Both the position numbers and the translations under genes were made by a program. The notes under the pieces are model-generated. The model saw only the letters and a program-made list of their open reading frames with translations. It had not been told where the DNA came from and searched no databases. Positions 1 through 11,194 of a stretch of 64,000 nucleotides of DNA are shown here, piece after piece; position 1 is the stretch's first letter, and each line of letters starts with the position of its first letter. The DNA is taken from NCBI GenBank assembly GCA_947579665.1, contig CANPUZ010000032.1, forward strand, positions 866,647 through 930,646. Reading direction: 5' to 3'. Source of the DNA: Sympetrum striolatum (Eukaryota > Arthropoda > Insecta > Odonata > Libellulidae).

Positions 1-49
1 TATGGATACATGAATGAATCCGGAGAAGCATCTATATATAATAGATATA
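1..49. repeat. TA-rich linker with CCGGAGAAGC motif
   Basis: This short AT-rich spacer carries TGAATGAATCCGGAGAAGC followed by a small hairpin, ATCTAT-ATATA-ATAGAT. The same linker recurs between most composite units in the window, in both orientations. A second version reads GGTATATCCGGAGAARCGTC. The motif itself is seen directly; whether it belongs to the unit or marks its insertion site is not settled. Confidence 0.85.
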
Positions 50-1126
50 GGGGATCAAAATTCTAACCATGTTCCACAAGTGCCAACGACTTGAAATTTT
101 TACGACGTTATGGCCATGACGTGTAACCTCCAGGAAAAAGCCGACATTGAACCTCGGTGTCATGGGTTCGATTCCAGAAGGCCCCAAAGTCCCGATTTTC
201 TCCATAAGGATACATGGCGGGGATTTTCGAAAATTTTTTGACGCACTTCCCGGAAAAGTAGAGAGTTGAAATTCGAGGGATCGCTAGATGCTGTGCATTT
301 CCAACGAAAATCAGAAAGACATCGCCGAATATGGTCCATGGTTCGATTCTAGGTCGGAGCAAAAATCGGCCGTTTAAAATGCATTGCGGCGATTTTGAAG
401 ATTTTTTTGGAACTTTTCCCGATAACATGGATACTTGAAACTCGGCACGTCGATAGATATCATGAATATATTTCATAATCAAATTTTACATGTTCGCTGA
501 TGGTCCTTGGTTCGATCCCAGAGGACCATTTGCACTTCTCAATGCATTTCTTACGGAGATAACGGATACAAAATTTAGGTACTTCCCGACATGCTATCGA
601 CTTCAAACTTTGCAAGAAACAAGAACAAGTCTTTACAAATCAAACTTTGCATTCACAGCTTACAATAAGTCCTGGGTTCGACACCAGGTGGCTCTGCAAT
701 CAGAAGTTGATCCGATTTTTAGGAATTATTTTGAAACGTTTCCAAATAATATAGAAATTTAAAATTCGGCATATAGATAGAGATCATAAATAACTTTCAG
801 AAACATTTTTTAGATTTCCAAGATCGTTCTTGGTTCGAATCCAGAGAGCCATTTACATTCGTGAAAATTAGAACGTCTTTTGAGGCAGTTGTAGCCAATA
901 TTTTTGCTTGAATTTTCACACATAGTTAGAGATGGTGATCTTCTATTGTGCTGCATAGTACGTTAACCGTAAAGACCTGGGTTCGATGCCAGACACTTAT
1001 ATTGAAGCGAATTCTAAGAATATTTTCAATTCTTTTTTTTTTCTTTTGAGGACCGTCCCGATATGATGCCGATATGAAATTAGTGTTGTCGATCTGCTTA
1101 CAGTATGCAAGCAACATTTTACTCGT

Positions 1127-1127
<1 letters not shown>
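50..1127 (+). repeat. Composite B-box unit 1 (type 1, ABCDEF)
   Basis: This unit serves as the reference copy, 1078 bp, with a GGGGATC A-end. Six tRNA-like B boxes lie at about 165-175 (A), 340-350 (B), 509-519 (C), 675-685 (D), 832-842 (E) and 980-990 (F), giving spacings of 175, 169, 166, 157 and 148 bp. Between boxes the monomers share a weaker skeleton, a motif like CTTGAAATTCGGCAT about 60-90 bp before the next box. After box F comes a T-rich run, then the terminal hairpin at 1096-1112 (here with one mismatch, GCTTACA) and the end ...ACTCGTA. No protein-coding potential is evident; the short open frames differ between copies. Confidence 0.9.
1096..1112 (+). other. Terminal hairpin of composite unit 1
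   Basis: An inverted repeat with a 7-bp stem and 3-nt loop lies 15 bases inside the unit end. The consensus in the window is GCTTGCA-GTA-TGCAAGC; this copy has one stem mismatch. In copies followed by A instead of T, an extra T-A pair extends the stem to 8 bp. Essentially every intact unit end carries it, which makes it one of the best-conserved parts of the family. Confidence 0.85.

Positions 1128-1129
<2 letters not shown>

Positions 1130-1196
<67 letters not shown>
1130..1196. repeat. (TA)n microsatellite
   Basis: An uninterrupted run of about 66 bases of alternating T and A separates the hairpin end of unit 1 from the A-end of unit 2. Runs of this kind flank many units and also the RTE insertion. 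Confidence 0.95.
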
Positions 1197-1200
<4 letters not shown>

Positions 1201-1202
1201 GA

Positions 1203-2280
1203 GGACACAAAGTCACAGGCTAAACCACTAGCGTCAATGGCTTGAAATTTTTACGACATATTGGCCATAACGTATAACCTCCAGAAAAATAGCGATTTTG
1301 AACCTCAGTGTCATGGGTTCGATTCCAGAGGGCCACAAAGTCCCGATTTTTCCCGTTTGAATGCATTGCTTTGATTTTCGGGAATTAAAAAAAAATACTT
1401 TTCGGACAGGTAGAGAATTAAAACTCAAGGAGCCTATATATATGAATATGATCTATCGAAAACATAAATGAGTTTTACGAAAATTATCCTGGGTTCGATG
1501 CTAGGTCGTTGCGAAAATCGGCCGTTTAAAACGCATTGTGGAGATTTTTAAGATTTTTTTTGGACCTCTTTCCGAATGCATGGAAACTTGAAATTTGGCA
1601 TGGGGTTAGAAATCATAAAAATATTTCATAATTAAATTTTCTTTATTTCCTTTTGGTCCTTGGTTCGATCCCAGAGGGCCATTTGTACTCCACAATGCAT
1701 TTCTTATGGAGATAACGGAAACAGATTTTAGGTACTTTTCGGCATGATATTGACTTCAAACTTTGCATAAAATATGATCAAGTTCATAAAAATCTAACTG
1801 TGCAGTCACAGCTACCAGTGTGTCCTGGGTTCGAAACCAGGCGTCTCTACAATCAGTAACTGATCCGATTTTCAATAATAATTTTGAACCCTTTCCCAAC
1901 AATATAGAAACTTGAAATTCGGCATGTAGTTAGATATCATAGATAAATTTCAAAATCATGTTTTAGATTTCCAGGATCGTCCTTGGTTCGAATCCAGAGA
2001 GGCATTTACATTCGTGAAAATAAGAACGTCTTTTGAGGCAGTTGTAACAAATATTTCTGCTTGAATTTTCACACATAGTTAGAGATGTTGATCTTATATT
2101 GTGCTGCATAGTAAGTTTACCAGTAAGACCTGGGTTCAATGATAGACGATGAAATTTCTGCGAAATTTAAGAAAAATTTCAATCCTTTTTTTTTTCTTTT
2201 GAGGACAGTCCCGATATGATGCCGATATGAAATTAATATTGCCGATCTGCTTGCAGTATGCAAGCTACCTTTTCCTCGTA
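1203..2280 (+). repeat. Composite B-box unit 2 (type 1)
   Basis: The unit is 1078 bp with monomers A-F complete. The A-end is a variant, GGACAC instead of GGATAC. Box F is degenerate (GGTTCAATGAT), while boxes A-E keep the GGTTCGA core. It ends CTTTTCCTCGTA, slightly diverged from the usual CATTTTACTCGTA. Confidence 0.9.
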
Positions 2281-2410
2281 TATATATATAGGTATATCCG
2301 GAGAAACGTCTATATATAATAGATATATATATTATAGGTATATATATGAATGAATCCGGAGAAGCATCTATCTATTAAATATAGATGCTTCTCCGGATTC
2401 ATTCAAGGAT

Positions 2411-2453
<43 letters not shown>
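2281..2453. repeat. Compound linker with palindrome and (TAGA)n tract
   Basis: The linker contains a GGTATATCCGGAGAAACG motif, then a palindrome at 2347-2405 with two 25-base arms around a 9-base centre, each arm carrying TGAATGAATCCGGAGAAGC. It ends in a TAGA tetranucleotide tract (about 2411-2453) abutting the GGATAC end of the next unit. The palindrome looks like two linkers joined head to head. Confidence 0.9.
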
Positions 2454-2454
<1 letters not shown>

Positions 2455-3523
2455 GATACTAATTCACAGCCTAAACTAGAACCGTCATCGACTTGAAATT
2501 TTTACGACGTATTGGGCATTACGTGTAACCACCAGAAAAAATGAGATTTTGAATCTAAGTGTCATAGGTTCGATTCCAGAAGGCCCCAAAGTCGCGATTT
2601 TGTCCATAAGAATACATGGCAGGGGTTTTCGAAATTTTTTTTGAGGCACTTCCCGGAAAAGGAGAGATTTGAAATTTAAGGGATCGCTAGATGCCGTGCA
2701 TATCTAAAGGAAACCATAAAGACATCTACGAATATTATCCTTGGTTCGATGCTAGGTCGGGGCAAAAATCGCCCGTTTAAAATGCATTGTGGCAATTTTT
2801 AAGATTTTTTTTGGACCCTTTTCCGATGGCATAGAAACTTGAAATTCGGTGTGAGGTTGGATACCATAAAAATATATCATAATCGAATTTTACATATTCG
2901 CTGATGGTCCTTGATTCGATCCCAGAGGGCCATTTAAATTCCTCAATGCATTTTTTACGGAGATAACAGAAACAAATTTTAGGTACTTCCCGGCGTGATA
3001 TCGACTTCAAGCTTTGCATATAGAAAGATCAAGTCCATACAAATCAAACAGTGCATTCAGAGCTATTAATTTATCCTGGGTTCGACACCAGGCGTCTCTA
3101 TAATCAGCATCTGATCCTATTTTCAATAATAATTTTGAACCCTTTCCCAACAATATAGAAACTTGAAAATCGGCATGTAGATAGATTTCATAAATAACTT
3201 TTAGAAACATGTTTTAGATTACCAAGATCGTCCTTGGTTCGAATCCAGAGAGCCATTTAAATTCGTGAAAATGAGAACGTCTTTTGAGGCAGTTGTAGCC
3301 AATATTTCTGCTTGAATTTTCACACATAGTTAGAGATGGCGATGTTCTATTGTGCTGCATAGTAAAATCAAACGTAAAGACCCGGGATCGATGCCAGACG
3401 ATAGAATTTCAGTGAATTTTAAGAAAAATTTCAATCCATTTTTTCTTTTGAGGGCCGTATGATGCCGACATGAAAATAGTGTTGTCGATCTGCTTGCAGT
3501 ATGCAAGCAACATTTTACTCGTA
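2454..3523 (+). repeat. Composite B-box unit 3 (type 1)
   Basis: The unit is 1070 bp with a GGATAC A-end. Its A monomer interior (AAGGCCCC, CATAAGAATACATGG) is otherwise typical of units that end GGGGATC, so the copy looks mosaic. Box F is degenerate, GGATCGATGCC. The hairpin is perfect. Confidence 0.9.
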
Positions 3524-3572
3524 TATCTATTATATATAGACGCTTCTCCGGATATACCTATATATATATATA
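3524..3572. repeat. Linker between two facing hairpin ends
   Basis: A reverse-oriented CCGGAGAAGC linker of the GGTATATCC type lies between unit 3 (+) and unit 4 (-). The two terminal hairpins therefore face each other across about 50 bp. Confidence 0.8.
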
Positions 3573-4642
3573 TACGAGTAAAATGTAGCTTGCATACTGC
3601 AAGCAGATCGGCAATACTAATTTCAAATCGGCATCATATCGGGAATGTCCTCAAAAGAAAAAAAAAAAGGATTGAAATTTTTCTTAAAATTATCTGAAAT
3701 TTCATCGTCTGGCATCGAACCCGGATCTTAATGGTGAACTTACTATGTAGCACAATAGAAGATCACCTATGTGTGAAAATTCAAGCAGAAATATTGGCTA
3801 CAACTGCCTCAAAAGACGCTGTAATGTTCACGAATGTAAATGGCTCTCGGGACTCGAACCAAGGACGATCTTGGAAATTTAAAAAATTTTTCTGAAAGTT
3901 ATTAATGATCTCAATCCATATGCCAAATTTCAAGTATCTATATTATTGAAAAAGGTTTCAAAATAATTCCTAAAAATCGGATCAACTTCTGATTGCAGAG
4001 ACACCTGGTGACGAACCCAGGACACATTGATAGCTATAAATGCATAGTTTGATTTGTTAAGACTAGTTCTTCTATCACGCTAAGTTTTAAGTCGATAGCA
4101 TGCCGGGAAATACCTAAAATTTGTTTCCGTTATCTCCATAAGAAATGCATTGAGAAATGTAAATGGCGCCTTGGGATCGAACCAAGAACCATCAGCGAAT
4201 ATGTAAAATTTGATTATGAAATATATTTATAATCTCCAACTCCATGCCGAATTTCAAGTTTCCATGCCATCGAGAAAGGGTCCAAAAAAAATCTTAAATA
4301 TCGCCGCAATACATTTTAAACGGCCGATTTTTGCCTCGACCTAGCATCGAACCCAGCATATTTTCCGTAAAACTCATTTATGTTTTCGATAGATCATGAC
4401 CATATATAAAGGCTCCTAGATTTTTGATTCTCTACCTATCCCGGAAGTATTTTTTAAAAATTCCCGAAAATCAACGCAATGCATTTAAACGGGAAAAATC
4501 GAGACTTTAGGGCCCTCTGGAATCGAACCCATGACACTGAGGTGCAAAATCGCAATTATTCTGGCGGTTACACTCTATGGCCAATATGTCGGAAAAATTT
4601 CAAGTCAATGACGCTTGTGGTTTGGCCTGTGAGTTTGTATCC
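3573..4642 (-). repeat. Composite B-box unit 4 (type 1, reverse)
   Basis: The unit is 1070 bp, reading F-E-D-C-B-A on the plus strand and ending GTATCC. Box D is altered (TCGA to ACGA within the usual GTGTCGAACC), and box E is of the GACTCGAACC subtype. Confidence 0.9.
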
Positions 4643-4691
4643 TCTCTATATATCTATTATATATAGATGCTTCTCCGGATTCATTCATATA

Positions 4692-5795
4692 TACGAGTAA
4701 AATGTAGCTTGCATACTGCAAGCAGATCGACAACACTAATTTCATATCGGCATCATATCGGGACGGACATCAAAAGAAAAAAAAAATTCAAAATATTCGT
4801 AGAATTCGCTGCAATTTAATCACCTGGCAGCGAACCCCGGTCTTCCTGGTGTACTTAATATGCAGCAAAATAGAAAATTACCATATCAAACTATGTGTGA
4901 AAATTCAAGCAAAACTATTAGGTGCAACTACCTCAAACGACGACCTACTATTCACATACACTCCTTATTTGAGAAATTATAATGTGCTCTGGCATCGAAC
5001 CCAGGAACAGCATGGTCTTATCTATTTTTTTTTCTTAAACAAAGTGTTAATATACATCTTCCATCTAAGCAAGAGCTCCCTTACATATCGATAAATACAT
5101 AAAAAAATTATGAAAAGATACCCCATAGTATTATATATGGGTGATATTTTTACCGCCTGGCATCGAACCCGGGTCTTTCAGGCAATACTTTCTATGCAGC
5201 ACAAAAGAAAAACACCATCTCTAACCGCGTATGCAAATTCAAGCAGAAATATTGGTTACAACTGCCTCAAATGACGTCCTACTTTTCCTTTATATTCCTT
5301 ATGAGAGAAACGTTATTGTGCTCTGGCTTCGAACCCAGGAACAGTACGGTCTTATGAAAATTTTTTTCTAAAACTTATTCGTACCATACATCTTCCAGCC
5401 AAGCACGAACATCCTATCATTTCGATAAGTGCATCTAAAAAAATAATGAAAAACGGCTCCCATGTATTTTAAAGGGCAGATCTTTGCATCGTCCTAGCAT
5501 CGAACCCAGGATAACTTTTGTAAAAGTCATTGATGTTTTCGAAAGTCCAAGACCATAAATATAGGCACCTTGAGTTTTACTTCTCTACCTATCCGGAAAG
5601 TATTTTTTTTTAATTCCCGAAAATCACGGCAATGCATTCAAACGGGAAAATTCGGGACTTTGGGGCCCTCTGGAATCGAACCTATGACACTGAGGATCAA
5701 AGTCTCTTTTTTCCTGGGGGTTTCACGTTATGGCCAATATGTCATAAAAATTTCAGATCAATGACGCTTGTAGTTTAGGCTGTGAATTTGTATCC
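4692..5795 (-). repeat. Composite B-box unit 5 (type 2 reference, reverse)
   Basis: This 1104-bp unit is the reference for type 2. Boxes on the plus strand are at about 4828-4838 (J), 4991-5001 (I), 5159-5169 (H), 5325-5335 (G), 5496-5506 (B) and 5672-5682 (A), with spacings of 163-176 bp. I and G share a GTGCTCTGG context, and J and H share a 'CTGCATAGnAAGTA' context, so I-J and G-H look like two copies of one 332-bp dimer. Five further copies (units 17, 25, 29, 31, 33) look nearly identical to this one. Confidence 0.9.
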
Positions 5796-5866
5796 TATCT
5801 ATCTATATAGGTATATATATGAATGAATCCGGAGAAGCATCTATATATAATAGATATACATTCATA
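5796..5866. repeat. TATC/TA-rich linker between two A-ends
   Basis: The type 2 A-end is followed by (TATC)2-TATATAGGTATAT, then TGAATGAATCCGGAGAAGC and TA repeats, before the GGGGATC end of unit 6. The units are head to head here. Confidence 0.8.
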
Positions 5867-6940
5867 GGGGATCAAAATTCTAGCCATGTTCCAGAAGTGC
5901 CACTGACTTGAAATTTTTACGACATATTGGCCATAACGTGTAACCTCCAGAAAAAAGCCGAAATTGAACCTCGGTGTCATGGGTTCGATTCCAGAAGGCC
6001 CCAAATTCGCGATTTTCCCCATAAGAATACATGGTGAAGATTTTCGAAAATTTTTTTGAGGCACTTCCCGGAAAAGGAGAGATTTGAAATTCAAGGGATC
6101 GCTAGATGCCGTGCATATCTAAAGGAAACCATAAAGATATCTAAGAATATAATCCTTGGTTCGATGCTAGGACGGGTCAAAAATCGGCCGTTTAAAATGC
6201 ATTGTGGCGATTTTTAAGATTTTTTTTGGACCATTTTCCGATGGCATAGATACTTGAAATTTGGTATGAGGTTAGTTACCATAAAGATAAATCATAATCA
6301 AATTTTATATATTCGCTGATGGTCCTTGGTTCGATCCCAGAGGGACATTTAAATTCCTCAATGCATTTCTTACGGAGAAAACGGAATCAAATTTTAGGTA
6401 CTTCCCGGCACGATATCAACTTCAAACTTTGCATATAGAAAGATCAAGTCCATACAAATCAAACAGTGCATTCACAGCTATCAATGTGTCCCGGGTTCGA
6501 CACCAGGTGTCTCTGCAATCAGAAGTTGATTCGATTTTTAGGAATTATTTTGAAACCTTTGCCAATAATATAGAAACTTCAAATTCGGCATATAGATAGA
6601 GATCATAAATAACTTTCAGAAACATTTTTTAGATTTCCATGATCGTCCTTGGTTCGAATCCAGAGAGCCATTTAAATTCGTGAAAATTAGAACGTCTTTT
6701 GAGGCAGTCGTAGCCCATATTTCTGCTTGATTTTTCACACATAGTTAGAGATGGTGATGTTCTATTGTGTTACATAGTAAGTTCACAGTAAAGACCCGGG
6801 TTCGATGCCAGACGATAGAATTTCAGCGAATTTTAAGAAAAATTTCAATCCATTTTTTTTTATGGCCGTCCCGATATGATGCCAACATGAAAATAGTGTT
6901 GTCGATCTGCTTGCAGTATGCAAGCAACATTTTACTCGTA
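5867..6940 (+). repeat. Composite B-box unit 6 (type 1)
   Basis: The unit is 1074 bp with a GGGGATC A-end. All six boxes keep the GGTTCGANNC core, making it one of the cleanest type 1 copies in the window. The hairpin is perfect and the end runs directly into (AT)n. Confidence 0.9.
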
Positions 6941-6987
6941 ATATATATATAGACGCTTCTCCGGATATACCTATATATTCATTCATA

Positions 6988-8062
6988 GGGGATCAAAATT
7001 CTAACCATGTTCCACAAGTGCCAATGCCTTGAAACTTTTACGACGTATTGGCCATAACGTGTAACCTCCAGGAAAATTGTGATTTTGAACCTCAGTGTCA
7101 AGGGTTCGATTCCAGAGACCCCAAAGTCGCGATTTTCTCCATAAGAATACATGGCAGGGATTTTCGAAAATTTTTTGACGCACTTCCCGGAAAAGTAGAG
7201 AGTTGAAATTCGAGGGATCGCTAGATGCCGTGCATATCTAAAGGAAACCATAAAGACATCCACGAATATTATCCTTGGTTCGATGCTAGGTCACGGCAAA
7301 AATCGGCCGTTTAAAATGCATTGTGGCGATTTTTAAGATTTTTTTTGGACCCTTTTCCGGTGGCATAGAAACTTGAAATTCGGTATGAGGTTGGATACCA
7401 TAAAAATATATCCTAATCGAATTTTACATATTCGCTGATGGTCCTTGGTTCGATCCCAGAGGGACATTAAATTCCTCAATGCATTTCTTAGGGAGATAAC
7501 GGAAACAAATTTTAGGTACTTCCCGGGACGATATCGACTTCAAACTTTGCATATAGAAAGATCAAGTCCTTACAAATCAAACAGTGCATTCACGGCTATC
7601 AATGTGTCCTGGGTTCGACACCAGGTGTCTCTGCAATCAGAAGTTGATCCGATTTTTAGGAATTATTTTGAAACCTTTGCCAATAATATAGAAACTTCAA
7701 ATTCGGCATATAGATAGAGATCATAATTAACTTTTAGAAACATTTTTTAGATTTCCAAGATCGTCCTTGGTTCGGAACCAGAGAGCCATTTAAATTCGTG
7801 AAAATTAGAACGTCTTTTGAAGCAGTTGTAGCCCATTTTTCTATTTGTATTTTCACACATAGTTTGAAATGGTGATGTTCTATTGTGCTGCATAGTAAGT
7901 TCTCAGTAAAGTCCCGGGTTCGATGCCAGACGATGGAATTTCAGCGAATTTTAAGAAAAATTTCAATCCATTTATTTCTTTTGATGGCCGTCCCGATATG
8001 ATGCCCACATGAAAATAGTGTTGTCGATCTGCTTGCAGTATGCAAGCTACATTTTACTCGTA
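6988..8062 (+). repeat. Composite B-box unit 7 (type 1)
   Basis: The unit is 1075 bp with a GGGGATC A-end. Box E is changed to GGTTCGGAACC; the other boxes are intact. It follows a 47-bp linker with a reverse CCGGAGAAGC motif. Confidence 0.9.
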
Positions 8063-8087
8063 TAATAGATAGATAGGTATATAGATA

Positions 8088-9166
8088 GGATACTAATTCA
8101 CAGCCCAAACCACAAGCGTCATCGGCTTGAAATTTTTACGACGTATTGGCCATATGGTGTAACCACCAGAAAAATTGTGATTTTGAACCTCAGTGTCAAG
8201 GGTTCGATTCCAGAGGGCCCAAAAGTCCCGATTTTTCCCATTTAAATGCATTGCGTTGATTTTCGGGAATTTTTAAAAAATACTTGCCGGATAGGTAGGG
8301 ACTTAAAACTCAAGGAGCCGATATATATGGTCATCATCTATCGAAAACATAAATGAGTTTTTCGGAAAATATCCTGGTTTCGATGCTAGGTCAAGGCAAA
8401 AATCGGCCGTTTAAAATACATTGTGGCGATTTTTAAGATTTTTTTTGGACCCCTTCCCGATGACATGGAAACTTGAAATTAGGCATGAAGTTGGAGATCA
8501 TAAATATATTTCATAATCAAATTTTACATATTCGCTGATGGTCCTTGGTTCGATCCCAGAGAGCCATTTACATTCCTCAATACATTTCTTATGGAGATAA
8601 CGGAAAAAGGTTTTAGGTACTTCCCGGCATGATATCGACTTCAAACTTTGCATAATATAAGATGAAGTACTTATAAATCATAATTTGTATTCCCAGCTAA
8701 CAATATTTTCTGGGTTCGACACCAGGCGTCTCTACAATCAGTAAATTATCCGATTTTTAGGAATTTGTTTGAACCCCTTCCCAATAATATTAAAACATGA
8801 AATTAGGTATTTAGATAGAGAACATAGATACATTTCAAAAACATATTTTAGATTTCAAAGATAGTCCTTGGTTCGAATCCAGAGAGCCATTTACATTATT
8901 GAAAAGTAGGACGTCGTTTGAGGCAGTTGGAGCCAATATTTCTGCTTGAATTTTCACACATAGTAAGAGATGGTGATTTTCTGTTGTGCCGCATATTACG
9001 TTCACCAGGAAGGCCTAGGTTCGATGCCAGACGATTAAATTGCAGCGAATTTTAAGAACTTTTTCAATCCCTTTTTATTTTCTATTGAGGGCCGTCCCGA
9101 TATGATGCCGAAAAGAAATTAGTGTTCTCGATCTGCTTGCAGTATGCAAGCTACATCTTACTTGTA
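8088..9166 (+). repeat. Composite B-box unit 8 (type 1)
   Basis: The unit is 1079 bp with a GGATAC A-end. Box B has an extra T (GGTTTCGATGC). The hairpin end is diverged (ACTTGTA instead of ACTCGTA). Only about 10 bases of TATATATAGG separate it from unit 9, so two hairpin ends almost touch. Confidence 0.9.
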
Positions 9167-9176
9167 TATATATAGG

Positions 9177-10091
9177 TACGAGTAAAATGTTGCTTGCATA
9201 CTGCAAGCAGATCAACAACACTAATTTTTGTTGGAATCATATAGGGACGGTCCTCAAAAGAAAAACAAATGATTAAAAAATTCCTAAAATTCGCTGAAAT
9301 TTCATCGTCTGGCATCGAACCCTGGTCTTTACTGTGAACTTACTATGCAGCACAATAGAAGATCACCGTCTCTAACTATGTGTGAAAATTCAAGCAGAAA
9401 TAAGGGCTGCAACTGCTTTAAAAGAAGTTCAAATTTTCACGAATGTAAATGACTCTCTGGATTCGAACCAAGGACAATCTTGGAAATCTTAAACATGCTT
9501 CTGAAAGTTATTTATTACCTCTATCTATATGCCGAATTTCAAGTTTTTATATCATTGGGAAAGCTTTCAAAATAATTCCTAAAAATCGGATCAACTTCTG
9601 ATTGCAGAGACACCTGGTGTCGAACCCAGGACTTATTGTAAGCTGTAAATGCAGAGTTTGATTTGTAAATAGTTGCTCTCTTACCATGCTAAGTTTGATG
9701 TCGATAGCATGCCGGGAAGTACCAAAATTATGTTTCCGCTTTCTCCGTAAGAAATGCATTGAGAAGTGCAAATGGCCCTCTGGGATCGAACCAAGGACCA
9801 TCAGCGAACATGTGCAGTTTGATTATGAAATATATTCAAGATATCTATTTACGTACCGAGTTTCAAGTATAGATGTTATCGGGAAAGGATCCAAAAAAAA
9901 TCTTCAAAATCACCGCAATGCATTTTAAACGGCCGAATTTTGCCCCAACCTAGCATCGAACCATGGACCATATTCGGCGATGTCTTTCTGATTTACGTTG
10001 GAGTTGCACGGCTTCTAGCGATCCCTTGAATTTCAATTTTCTACGTTTCCGGGAAGTGCCTCAAAAAAATTTTCGAAAATCCCTGCCATGT
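9177..10091 (-). repeat. Composite B-box unit 9, truncated, fused to unit 10
   Basis: Monomers F to B are complete on the reverse strand, but the unit stops inside monomer A just after a CCATGT, before box A. It continues without any linker into the A-end of unit 10. About 165 bp is missing. This is a direct chimeric junction between two oppositely oriented units. Confidence 0.85.
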
Positions 10092-11166
10092 GATACTAAT
10101 TCACAGGCTAAACTACTGGCGTCATTGACTCGAAATTTTTACCACGTATTGGCCATAACGTGAAACCCACAGGAAAAAAGCGACTTTGATCCTCGGTATC
10201 ATGGGTTCGATTCCAGAAGGCCCCAAAGTCGCGATTTTCCCCATAAGATTACATGGCGGGGATTTTCGAAAATTTATTTGAGGCTTTTCCCGGAAAAGGA
10301 GAGAGTTGAAACTCGAGGGATCGCTAGATGCCCCCCATATCAAAAGAAAACCATAAAGATATCTACGAATATTATCCTAGGTTCGATACTAGGACGGGGC
10401 AAATGTCGGCCGTTTAAAATGCATTGCGGCGATTTTAAAGTTTTTTTTTGAACCCTTTTCCGATGGCATAGAAACTTGAAATTCGGCATGGCGTTAGATA
10501 TCATAATTATATTTCATAATCAAATTTTACATATTCCCTTATGGTCCTTGGTTCGATCCCAGAGGGCCATTTACATTCCACAATGCATTTCTTATGGAGA
10601 TTACGGAAACACTATTTAGGTGCTTCCCGATATTAAATCTACTTGAAACTTTGCATAAGATAAGATCAAGTCATTACTAATCAAACTGTGAATTCACAGC
10701 TACCAATGTTTCCTGGTTTTACCACCAGGCGTCTCTACAATCAGTAAATGATCCGATATTTAAGAATTTTTTGGAACCATTTCCCAATTATATAGAAACT
10801 TGAAATTCGGCATATAGATAGAGATCATAAATAACTTTTAGAAACATTTTTTAGATTTCCAAGATCGTCCTTGGTTCGAATCCAGAGAGCCATTTAAATT
10901 CGTGAAAATTAGAACGTCTTTTGAGGCAGTTGTAGCCCATATTTCTGCTTGAATTTTCACACATCGTTAGAGATGGTGATGTTCTATTGTGCTGCATAGT
11001 AAGTTCACAGTAAAGACCCGGGTTCGATGCCAGACGATGGAATTTAGGCATATTTTAAGAAAAATTTCAATCTTTTTTTTTCTTTTGATGGCCGTCCGGA
11101 TATGATGCCGACATGAAAATAGTGTTGCCGATCTGCTTGCAGTATGCAAGCAACATTATACTCGTA
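10092..11166 (+). repeat. Composite B-box unit 10 (type 1)
   Basis: The unit is 1075 bp. The A-end begins GATACTAATTCAC, and its first 60 bases match unit 14 closely. Box D has lost its core (TTTTACCACC in place of TTCGACACC), yet the flanking CCTGG and CCAGG stem arms remain. The A interior is of the GGGGATC-class type, so this is another mosaic. Confidence 0.88.
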
Positions 11167-11194
11167 TTCATATATATATATATATATAGAGAGA

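Noticed and set aside
50..1127. tRNA genes suggested by GGTTCGANNCC boxes
   Set aside because: No acceptor stem, D-arm, anticodon arm or A box at proper spacing accompanies the boxes. Only a T-arm-like hairpin is present.
50..3523. Terminal inverted repeats that would make the unit a classical DNA transposon
   Set aside because: The A-end (GGATAC or GGGGATC) and the hairpin end (TACGAGTAAAATG) are not inverted copies of each other.
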